From the NCBI GenBank assembly GCA_964410285.1, contig CAYPFR010000015.1, positions 1 through 21,017 of the forward strand: 21,017 bases of DNA, given 5' to 3'. Numbering within the stretch: the stretch's first letter is position 1; every line of letters begins with the position of its first letter. Of the stretch, positions 7,031 through 14,672 are shown piece after piece. Made by a program: the position numbers and the translations under genes. Source of the DNA: Fretibacter sp964410285. Lineage in GTDB: Bacteria; Pseudomonadota; Alphaproteobacteria; Caulobacterales; Maricaulaceae. The notes below the pieces were generated by a model. That model had not been told where the DNA came from. It worked only from the letters and a program-made list of their open reading frames with translations, and did not search any database.

Positions 7031-7057
7031 TCGGCCGAAGGATAAGCCTTCGGCCGA
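7031..7057. repeat. 11-bp perfect hairpin between the two large surface genes
   Basis: TCGGCCGAAGG (7031-7041), loop ATAAG, CCTTCGGCCGA (7047-7057). No T-run follows on the plus strand (GACACTCTC), so it is not a canonical intrinsic terminator. It fills most of the 64-bp gap between the 369-aa and 1684-aa genes. An mRNA-stabilising or attenuating stem that keeps the upstream gene more abundant is plausible. Confidence 0.75.
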
Positions 7058-7085
7058 GACACTCTCTTTACCAAAGAAAAATTTG

Positions 7086-10000
7086 ATGCACGCACCGCTT
7101 CGACATTCGCTCGGCGCAGCCATTTTTGCTGCGACCAGCTGGACCCTGACGGGTGCCGCCCATGCGGATGTGGGCGATAGCGTCGTCAATATTGCCTCTG
7201 TCAGTTTCACAGTGGATGGCTTTGATTTCAATCTAGAAACCAACCCTGCCATCTTCGTGATCGAGGCACCTCAAAACGAACCTGAAATCGAGTTTTTTCG
7301 GTATTCTCCGAATGCGGCTCATTCACAGCTCACTCAAATCAATGGCTCCAGCTTCAGTCCGAGCGGCGACATTAGCGGGCCTTTTTCCGATATCGGTCCG
7401 GCGCGGACGACAGGCGGCGATGTTATCAATACAAGTGCTCCCCTTCCCCTCATTCCCGCACAAACCTATCTGGCAGGCGAGCTTATGTTCGTCTCCGTTA
7501 CGGATATTACAGCAAATCAAGACCCAAATAGGATTGAGACGGTTGTCATCACGATTGCCGCCGATAATGGCGATGTTATCACCTTAAGGCTTGTGGAAAG
7601 CGGGCCAAACACAGGTGAGTTTTGGGCCTATATACCCACAACGCCGAGTGCAACACCGCTCAATGACAATCAGCTTACAACAGGTAGCAATACGCTTATA
7701 ACGGCGCGCTACTTTAGCACATTTGTGTCTTCAGCCGTGGTTGTGGACACAGCACTGGTCAATCCAAGCCAATTTGTCTTTGACTCGGTAACAGGCGAAC
7801 CGATTGACGGCGCGGCGGTGACGATCATTAATGCCGATACGGGAGAACCTGCTGAGGTTTTCGGCGTTGACGGCTTTTCACGCTTTCCCTCCGAAGTTGT
7901 CAGCGGCGATGAGGCCGATGATGAGGCAGGCCTTATCTATGATACAGAATCCGGCGGATTTGTTTTTCCTATGTTGCCGCCTGGCAATTACCGGATCGAT
8001 GTTCAGGCCCCGGAAGGTTATAATTTCGCCTCCAGCTTCAACCCTGAGGACATTGTAACCTCAGTTGGCGGCTATTCCTTGGCGGCAGGTTCATTTGGCG
8101 AAGTTTTCTCGCTTGATACAGTCTCTTCGATTCGTTTTGATATCCCGCTTGATCCGCAAACCGAGTTTGTGCTGACGAAAACAGCGGACCGCCAATTTGG
8201 CGACGTCGGCGATTACGTCAATTATACAGTGACCGTACAAAACGCCGGCGCGCGCAGCGCCCCTGTACGCCTGTTCGATACTTTGCCGCTAGGTTTTCGG
8301 TATATTGACCAGACCTCTCGGCGCGATCAGACCGCAATTGAAAATCCACAGATTTCCGATGATGCGACGCTGCTGACGTTTCCGCTAGGTGTTTTGGCCC
8401 CGGGCGAGAGCGTCCGTCTGGATTACGCCCTGCAAATTGGTCCGGGCGCGCCTTTGGGCGATGCGATTAATCGCGCCGTAGTGCTGGCGCCCGATGATAG
8501 CCAACTCTCCAATATTGCCCGTGCAGAAGTTACGCTGCGTGAGGATTTACTCCGCTCGACCTCGACTATTATTGGCCGGGTCTCGGAGCGGTCTTGTGAC
8601 GGCGATGAGGACTGGGCACGCGAAATTGTACGCGGCGTTGGTGTGGAAGGCGTACGCCTATACATGGAAACCGGCGGCTATGCCGTGTCGGACGCAGACG
8701 GTTTATTCCATTTTGAGGGCGTTAGCAAAGGCACGCATGTGGTGCAGGTAGACGAAGAAACGCTGCCCCAAGGATTCTCGGCTATGGTGTGCGAGGAAAA
8801 CACACGCTACGCGGGTTCCGCCACATCCAAATTTGTTGACGTACAGGGCGGCGGCGTTTGGCGCGCGAATTTCTATCTCAAGCAAACCGGAGAAACAAAA
8901 GACGTTACCACCGCGCAAGAGCTGTCTGAAAATCAGGCCTATAAGGCTTTTGACGAGGCGTGGCTTGAAACCGTCACCTCCGAGCCAGCGTTGGTGTATC
9001 CAAATACCAAAGATACGCCTGCTACGCCGTCGGTCAATTTGGGTATTAAGCATCGCCCCGATCAGCGCGTTGAGCTAATCCTTAACGGCCGCCCTGTACC
9101 CAAGGTCAACCTATCCGCACGAGACGTGAGCAAAAGCCAGCTTGTTATGATCAGCCGCTGGCGCGGTGTTGACCTTTTGGAAGGCAATAACCGCCTTGTC
9201 GCTCATATTAAAAACGCAGACGGGACAATCGCAAAAACACTCCGCGAGTCAATCGCCTATGTCAGGAATATCGCGCGCGCTACGCCCGTGCCCTCGCGCT
9301 CTGTTTTAATCGCTGATGGCCGCACGGTTCCCTCTATCGCGATCCGTCTTGAAGATGAAGCCGGACGCCCCGTGCATAAGGGCCGAATTGTCACCGTTGA
9401 TATTGAAACCCCTTACCGCCTTTATGATGAAACCGGAGAACGCACGATTCGCGAGCGCCAAGATGAACTGCTTAATCCCCTTTCTGCGCGCCAAGATATC
9501 CAAGTCGGCCGCGACGGTATTGTCCACGTCAAGCTCGAGCCTACGCTGCAAACAGGTAAGGTCACGGCCATTATCACGCTTGATACGGGCCGCAAAGTTC
9601 CCGTTTATATGTATCTTGAGCCTGAAAAGCGCGACTGGATTTTGGTTGGCCTTGCTGAAGGGTCTGCTGCGTTTCAAAGACTCAAGGGCAATGTCTCCGC
9701 TTTAAAGGGCGATGATGACGATGTGATCACAGACGGCCGGCTAGCGTTCTTCGCCAAAGGTTTGGTCAAAGGGGATTGGCTCATGACCCTTGCGGTGGAC
9801 ACGGACGCCCGCCGCGGCAACCGCGATGATGATTTTGCGGGCGAGATCGATCCCAATGCCTATTACACACTTTACGGCGACCGCTCTTATCAGGAGTTTG
9901 AAGGCGTCTCGCGCTATCCGGTTTATGTAAAGCTTGAAAAACGCTCGGCCTATGCACTCTTTGGTGATTATGACACTAATATTCCCGAAGGCCGGCTAAC

Positions 10001-12140
10001 TGCATATAATCGCCGCCTCTCTGGGCTTAAGGCTGAATATATTGGCGAGAATTTTCAAATCCTCGGGTTTGCTGCTGAAACAAACCAAGGCTTTGCCAAG
10101 GATGAATTGCCGGCCGACGGCACAAGCGGGACCTATCAACTTTCTAATCGCCGCATTTTAGCGCAGTCAGAGACGGTCACCGTGGAGACGCGTGACCGCA
10201 ACCGCCCTGATGTAGTTTTAGACCGCAAGGTCATGGTCCGCTTTTTGGATTACACACTCGATTATCTGACGGGCCAGCTTATCTTCCGCACGCCGGTGGA
10301 TGTCTCCGATTTCGATTTTAACCCCAATGTTATTGTGGTGGATTATGAAACCTCAGAAGATGCAGAGCGCAACCTCACATTTGGCGGACGGGTTCAGGCA
10401 GAATTCCTCGACGACCGCCTGCGTGTGGGGTCTACATTTGTCAAAGAGGATGGCTCGGCCCTGACCTCTGGCGCAAAATCAAATATGATCGGCGTTGATG
10501 TTGTCGGACAAGTTTCAGATACAACAGAGCTGCGTGCGGAATATGCGATTACCGACACGACGCCGGGGGTCGATAATGCAGAAGCGATTCTCGCTGAAAT
10601 CATCCACACAAGCGAGAAACTTCAAGCCGAAGCCTATTTCCGCCAAGAGGACGCAGGCTTCGGGTTAGGACAACGTAATTCTAACACGAATAAGGTCCGC
10701 CGCTACGGCGCCAAAGCCGCCTATGAAATCAATGAGTTTGAAGATGAGCAGTCTGGCCGGCGCGGACGCAATATAGTTGAGGGTTTGGCCTACCGCGAGG
10801 AAAACCTTGTCACGGGCGACACGCGCGATAGCGCGGAAGTTACCGCCAGCCATATTGGTGACCGCCTCTCCTATTCTGCCGGCCTTCGCGGAGCAAAAGA
10901 TACGCTTATCGGGCGCGAGAACCGCGAAAGCCTGCTGGCTGTGGCCAGCGCCTCCCTTGAGGTGCCCAAGCATGGCCTGACCTTCCAAGCCGCCCATGAG
11001 CAGCCTCTTGGCGGCAAGGACAGCGTCAGCGCCTTCCCGCAGCGCACAACGCTGGGCGTGGACAAAACACTGGGCAAGAAAATCACCGCCTCCCTGCGCC
11101 ATGAAATTTTGGACGGGGCGGATAACCGTAGCAATAACACCATTCTTGGCCTGACCTCCTCTCCGTGGAAGGGCGGGGTGCTGACGGCCAATACCGACCT
11201 TGTCACCAATGATCTGGGCCGCCGCCTTGGCGCCACCGTTGGTCTTGACCAAAATGTGCAAATTTCTGACAGATGGTCTGCCTCTGCAGGACTACGCAAC
11301 CGCAATGTGCTGAGCCAAGACGGCGAATATATCGAGGTCGCGCCGGATGCCGCCATCTCCCCGCTGGAGCAGAATGAAGACTTTACCTCAGCCTATATCG
11401 GCGTGGGCTACCGCGACGACGTTATGACGGGCTCAACGCGCCTCGAAGGCCGTAAATCCGTGGCAGGCGATAGCTTTATCGGCACTGCCGCCGTCGCGCG
11501 TGAACTCACCGAAGTCCTGTCAGTCGCGGGCGCGCTGCGCGGGGTTGTCAATGACGACAAAGACAATGCGACTGAGGACACGCATCAGTTTGATGCGCGC
11601 GTAGGGGCCGCATGGCGTCCGCGCGGCGAAGAGACGGTTATCTTTGACCGCCTTGACTTCATCCATGCGCGCAATGAGCAGGGCGAGACACAGACCAAGA
11701 TCGTCAACAATCTGGCGATGAATACGCTGGTTGCGGATAACTGGCAGCTCTCGGCGAATTACGGCGCCAAACATGTGCGCGCCGATGTGGCCGGGCAAAA
11801 GCTCAGTAATTGGAGTCACCTTCTCGGCGCGGAAACCCGTTTTGACGTAACAGAAAAAATCGACCTTGGCCTTCGCGGGCAAGTGCTGACCTCCGGCGCG
11901 CTGGGCACAAAAGAATATAGCTTTGGCCCGAGCATTGGCGTCTCGCCGGTCAAAAATGTCTGGATCAATGGCGGCTTTAACGTCAGCGGCTTTAAGGATG
12001 ATGACTTCGAAGCGGCGGAATATTCGCGCCAAGGCTTCTATCTTCAAATGCGTATCAAATTTGACCAGCACACCGCCGCCGGCCTGCTGCGCCGCATCTC
12101 CCCCGCTGCTAGCGCCGCTGAGCACAGGGCGGGAAATTAG
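7086..12140 (+). CDS. Giant outer-membrane protein: DUF11/SdrD-B-like passenger plus large C-terminal beta-barrel
   Basis: 1684 aa from ATG 7086. Signal peptide to about residue 27 (AHA-D). An Ig-like N-terminal region (30-230) is followed by a carboxypeptidase-regulatory-like fold (230-355), a clear DUF11 domain (360-485: FVLTKTADRQFGDVGDYVNYTV, LFDTLPLGFRYI, LSNIARAEV), and an SdrD-B-like domain (490-600: GVRLYMETGGYAVSDADGLF, HFEGVSKGTHVVQVDE). Two further Ig-like segments follow, the second invasin-like (LIADGRTVPSIAIRLEDEAG, 741-760). From about 850 to 1659 the sequence alternates short amphipathic strands and turns, including YTLYGDRSY, PVYVKLEKRSAYALFGDYD, YTLDYLTGQLIF and many later hairpins. 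The final strand FYLQMRIKF looks like a BAM beta-signal but is followed by a 25-residue tail. It probably anchors in the outer membrane and exposes the Ig domains. Shine-Dalgarno is weak, which fits lower expression than the upstream gene. Confidence 0.85.
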   Translation: MHAPLRHSLGAAIFAATSWTLTGAAHADVGDSVVNIASVSFTVDGFDFNLETNPAIFVIEAPQNEPEIEFFRYSPNAAHSQLTQINGSSFSPSGDISGPFSDIGPARTTGGDVINTSAPLPLIPAQTYLAGELMFVSVTDITANQDPNRIETVVITIAADNGDVITLRLVESGPNTGEFWAYIPTTPSATPLNDNQLTTGSNTLITARYFSTFVSSAVVVDTALVNPSQFVFDSVTGEPIDGAAVTIINADTGEPAEVFGVDGFSRFPSEVVSGDEADDEAGLIYDTESGGFVFPMLPPGNYRIDVQAPEGYNFASSFNPEDIVTSVGGYSLAAGSFGEVFSLDTVSSIRFDIPLDPQTEFVLTKTADRQFGDVGDYVNYTVTVQNAGARSAPVRLFDTLPLGFRYIDQTSRRDQTAIENPQISDDATLLTFPLGVLAPGESVRLDYALQIGPGAPLGDAINRAVVLAPDDSQLSNIARAEVTLREDLLRSTSTIIGRVSERSCDGDEDWAREIVRGVGVEGVRLYMETGGYAVSDADGLFHFEGVSKGTHVVQVDEETLPQGFSAMVCEENTRYAGSATSKFVDVQGGGVWRANFYLKQTGETKDVTTAQELSENQAYKAFDEAWLETVTSEPALVYPNTKDTPATPSVNLGIKHRPDQRVELILNGRPVPKVNLSARDVSKSQLVMISRWRGVDLLEGNNRLVAHIKNADGTIAKTLRESIAYVRNIARATPVPSRSVLIADGRTVPSIAIRLEDEAGRPVHKGRIVTVDIETPYRLYDETGERTIRERQDELLNPLSARQDIQVGRDGIVHVKLEPTLQTGKVTAIITLDTGRKVPVYMYLEPEKRDWILVGLAEGSAAFQRLKGNVSALKGDDDDVITDGRLAFFAKGLVKGDWLMTLAVDTDARRGNRDDDFAGEIDPNAYYTLYGDRSYQEFEGVSRYPVYVKLEKRSAYALFGDYDTNIPEGRLTAYNRRLSGLKAEYIGENFQILGFAAETNQGFAKDELPADGTSGTYQLSNRRILAQSETVTVETRDRNRPDVVLDRKVMVRFLDYTLDYLTGQLIFRTPVDVSDFDFNPNVIVVDYETSEDAERNLTFGGRVQAEFLDDRLRVGSTFVKEDGSALTSGAKSNMIGVDVVGQVSDTTELRAEYAITDTTPGVDNAEAILAEIIHTSEKLQAEAYFRQEDAGFGLGQRNSNTNKVRRYGAKAAYEINEFEDEQSGRRGRNIVEGLAYREENLVTGDTRDSAEVTASHIGDRLSYSAGLRGAKDTLIGRENRESLLAVASASLEVPKHGLTFQAAHEQPLGGKDSVSAFPQRTTLGVDKTLGKKITASLRHEILDGADNRSNNTILGLTSSPWKGGVLTANTDLVTNDLGRRLGATVGLDQNVQISDRWSASAGLRNRNVLSQDGEYIEVAPDAAISPLEQNEDFTSAYIGVGYRDDVMTGSTRLEGRKSVAGDSFIGTAAVARELTEVLSVAGALRGVVNDDKDNATEDTHQFDARVGAAWRPRGEETVIFDRLDFIHARNEQGETQTKIVNNLAMNTLVADNWQLSANYGAKHVRADVAGQKLSNWSHLLGAETRFDVTEKIDLGLRGQVLTSGALGTKEYSFGPSIGVSPVKNVWINGGFNVSGFKDDDFEAAEYSRQGFYLQMRIKFDQHTAAGLLRRISPAASAAEHRAGN

Positions 12141-12154
12141 GGCCTAAGCGCCCG

Positions 12155-12703
12155 CTAGCTACAGCTTGATTTGGCTTTCGCGAGGGCGGCGGTGACGCCT
12201 TTGAGCGAAAATTCATAAGAGACCGCCGTGCCGCGGTGGCTGACAGCAGAGACGCGCATATTGGCGCCGGCCCGCATGCGCTTAACCAAGGCGCGCTCAT
12301 CACCATTATCTTTGATAAAGCCTTCATTCTGGCTGACGAACATGCGCTCGCGGTGGCTGCCCACTATCGCGGTGGGGGGGCTGGTGACTTTGAGCGGATA
12401 GCCCGCGACAAAACTTGGCTGCTCCGAGGCACTGCCGGATTTCCAATTGGACACCATGAAGAAAATATCGCCGTGCTTGACGCTGCCCGGTGTTTTTTTA
12501 CTGGGTTCAGCGAGCACATAGCAGACTTTGTCGCCATTATCGGTGCGGGTATAGGCCGCCCATTTCCCAAACGTGCCAACAAGTTTTGGTTCAGACGCAA
12601 ATGACGGGGCGGCAACGGAGAGGCTCGCCGCGCCGATTAGCGCGCTCAGACCCGCCCGGGCAGCGTGTTTACAGAAGATTGGTTTTTTGAAAATCAAAGT
12701 CAT
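12155..12703 (-). CDS. Invasion-associated locus B (IalB) family protein
   Basis: 182 aa. A signal peptide with a long basic N-terminus and hydrophobic AGLSALIGAASLSVAA ends near FAS-E (residue 38). The mature domain matches the IalB family: FGKWAAYTRTDNGDKVCYVLAEP, IFFMVSNWKSG, FVAGYPLK, ALVKRMRAGANMRVSAVSHRGT, YEFSLKGVTAAL, and a terminal SSC. The Cys in KVCYVL and the C-terminal Cys are the usual conserved pair. In Bartonella IalB is linked to erythrocyte invasion, but the family is widespread in free-living alphaproteobacteria, where the function is unknown. The gene converges on the giant surface gene with only 14 bp between stops. A CtrA-like site lies 51-65 bp upstream of its start. 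Confidence 0.88.
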   Translation of the reverse strand: MTLIFKKPIFCKHAARAGLSALIGAASLSVAAPSFASEPKLVGTFGKWAAYTRTDNGDKVCYVLAEPSKKTPGSVKHGDIFFMVSNWKSGSASEQPSFVAGYPLKVTSPPTAIVGSHRERMFVSQNEGFIKDNGDERALVKRMRAGANMRVSAVSHRGTAVSYEFSLKGVTAALAKAKSSCS

Positions 12704-12753
12704 AATCGGCTCGTCAGTGAATTACGAATATGGGCTATAGCAAACAATCGATA

Positions 12754-12768
12754 TTAAGAGTGCGTTAA
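12754..12768 (-). promoter_or_regulatory. Perfect CtrA-like site TTAA-N7-TTAA upstream of the IalB gene
   Basis: TTAA (12754-12757), GAGTGCG, TTAA (12765-12768) reproduces the full CtrA recognition pattern, in an AT-rich 103-bp gap between the SpoU and IalB genes. Its distance of about 50-65 bp from the IalB start would suit a promoter-proximal activator or repressor. It is the only such full site I found in the intergenic regions. No confident -35/-10 could be placed beside it. Confidence 0.5.
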
Positions 12769-12806
12769 TAACAGTGAATTTTGTCATAATTACCGCTGAA
12801 ATCGGG

Positions 12807-13340
12807 CTATTTTGGCTTATTTTCATAATGCTGGCGCACGGCGTCCTTGCGGCGCTGGCGGGAGCTGCGGTGGCTTTGCAGCGGACGGCCCGTATAGCCG
12901 CCAAAACACAGGCTGCGGTCATAGAGCGTGAGGGCGGCTGCAAGGCTAACGTTGAGGCAAAACTTGGTAGGAATTTGCACAAGCGCAGAACAGCGCTCGC
13001 GCGCCGCCGCAGATAAGCTCCCCTTCTCTGGCCCCAAAATATATGCGCAGTTCAGCCCGTGGCGAAAGCTCGGCAGATCAATCGATGCGTCTGTAAGCTC
13101 TATCCCGATCAACTCGCAGCCTTTCGGGAGCGCCATATCCTCAAGGCTCTCCCAAGCATAATAGGGCAGATGGATGTGTGAACGTGATGTATCCACCGAC
13201 TCCCGCTCCAGCGCCGTGCCATTTGCGCCAATGGAAAAAGCAAAGCTGGCGTCAAAGGCATGGGCGGTGCGCAGCACAGCGCCGAGATTTCGGGATTTAG
13301 AAATCCCCTCGACTCCTATTCCGAAATATCCGCGTGCCAC
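12807..13340 (-). CDS. SpoU/TrmH-family RNA methyltransferase
   Basis: 177 aa. SPOUT-fold enzymes use S-adenosylmethionine to methylate tRNA or rRNA, usually at a ribose 2'-OH. The three family motifs are visible: motif 1 around SKSRNLGAVLRTAHAF (Asn18), motif 2 YILGPEKGSLS (100-110) and motif 3 PTKFCLNVSLAAALTLYDR (124-142). The C-terminal 30 residues are basic and probably contact RNA. It starts with GTG at 13340, 3 bp after the MFS stop, and a good GGGGAG Shine-Dalgarno overlaps that stop, so it is the third gene of the acyltransferase/MFS operon. This short single-domain form is common in alphaproteobacteria. The exact target nucleotide is unknown. Confidence 0.88.
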   Translation of the reverse strand: MARGYFGIGVEGISKSRNLGAVLRTAHAFDASFAFSIGANGTALERESVDTSRSHIHLPYYAWESLEDMALPKGCELIGIELTDASIDLPSFRHGLNCAYILGPEKGSLSAAARERCSALVQIPTKFCLNVSLAAALTLYDRSLCFGGYTGRPLQSHRSSRQRRKDAVRQHYENKPK

Positions 13341-13343
13341 GCC

Positions 13344-14672
13344 CTACTCCCCAAGCTGGAGTTTCACAGGCCGGAAGCTGCGGTAGAGTGCATAAAGCGC
13401 GACAAAGAAACTGCCGACAATGATAATGAGGAAAGGCGATTTTGGCGGCAACGCTTTCGCGCCCATATAGATCAAAACAATTGTCACCAGATTGACGAAA
13501 AGATTAAGCAAAACCGCCCCTGCCGACATCAGGCGCGCCCGAGTCTGCGGATCGGCGCGGCGCTGCGCCATAGCCTGCATAGGAACAACAAATAACCCGC
13601 CCCCGACTGAACACATACAGACATCAATCATAAAACGCAGCGTACCGTCCTGCGCCCAAAACCGGCCGAGGTTTTGCAAGCTCCCATCCGCCCCTGCCGC
13701 AGAGACCGTTGTCGCACTGAGATATAAATCGGTGATAAAGATCAAAACAATCACAATGCCCAGCGCCGAAAGCCCGACGGATTCTTGGCCCCAATTCCCT
13801 CGTTTGGACAGCGCCGAGCAGAGCAGAGATCCGGCAAGAATACTTAAGGTCGAGGCGACTAAAATGACAATTAAAACCGTTCGGTCAAATCCCATCACAG
13901 AGCTGACATAATCCGGCAGGGTCGTAACGATCACGGTGGATATCCCGTAAAACCACGCAATCCCCAACATGGGCCGAAGGACTGCGGGGGAGTCGAACGC
14001 GCGGCGCAGCACATCCCACGTGGCGCTAATCGGTTCAAAATTAATCTTAAGCTCAGGCTTGGGCGGCGGAGCCGGCAGGCACATTTCTGACGCTGCCCAG
14101 CCTAAAAGCGCTAAAAGCACCAATATGACCGCGATAATTTTTGGCCCATTTTCCATCCCGATTAAAAACAGCCCAAAGACCATACCGACAAGCACAAAGA
14201 CAAAGACAAATCCGTTCAGCAATGCATTGCCCGCAATCAACTCCTCGTCTCCTAGCCAATAGGGCAGAACCGAATTTTTCGTCGGAGAGAAAAAAGCGGA
14301 TTGCGCGCCCATACAAAATAAAGCGAAGGCAAGAATATGGATATTCACCCACCAAAACCCGGCGGCGGCGATCAGCATAATGACCACTTCCGCGCGTTTG
14401 ACCCAGCGCAAAATTTGGCCCCTGTCAAATTTATCGGCGATCTGTCCCGCCACAGCGCAAACCAGTAAAAACGGGCCTGTGAAAATAAAGGCCGCCACAG
14501 GCACGCGCACCGCCGAGTCTAGATTAGATAAAAACGCAACCCCGCCAAATGTGATCAAACCGATCAAAGCATTCTTAAGCGCATTATCATTAAAGGTGCC
14601 CGTTTGCAGCAAAGCAAAGAGCGGCCAGAAACGTCTTTGGGTGAGCAAGTGCCGATTGGGTTTATCCGTCAT
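13344..14672 (-). CDS. MFS transporter, LplT-like (lysophospholipid transporter family)
   Basis: 442 aa from ATG 14672, with an AGGGAGAG Shine-Dalgarno about 6 nt upstream. The frame extends to 14783, but the extra 37 residues are Lys/Arg repeats produced by reading the acyltransferase C-terminus in another frame, so I exclude them. About 12 transmembrane segments. The N-terminus RRFWPLFALLQTGTFNDNALKNALIGLI has the DNA-L-K pattern of LplT and of the MFS half of fused Aas proteins. The loop AGQIADKFDRGQILRWVKRAEV is the MFS loop 2-3 signature. LplT flips lysophospholipids inward for re-acylation. It overlaps the upstream PlsC-like gene by 11 bp, which fits transporter and acyltransferase working together, as LplT and Aas do in E. 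coli. Confidence 0.85.
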   Translation of the reverse strand: MTDKPNRHLLTQRRFWPLFALLQTGTFNDNALKNALIGLITFGGVAFLSNLDSAVRVPVAAFIFTGPFLLVCAVAGQIADKFDRGQILRWVKRAEVVIMLIAAAGFWWVNIHILAFALFCMGAQSAFFSPTKNSVLPYWLGDEELIAGNALLNGFVFVFVLVGMVFGLFLIGMENGPKIIAVILVLLALLGWAASEMCLPAPPPKPELKINFEPISATWDVLRRAFDSPAVLRPMLGIAWFYGISTVIVTTLPDYVSSVMGFDRTVLIVILVASTLSILAGSLLCSALSKRGNWGQESVGLSALGIVIVLIFITDLYLSATTVSAAGADGSLQNLGRFWAQDGTLRFMIDVCMCSVGGGLFVVPMQAMAQRRADPQTRARLMSAGAVLLNLFVNLVTIVLIYMGAKALPPKSPFLIIIVGSFFVALYALYRSFRPVKLQLGE

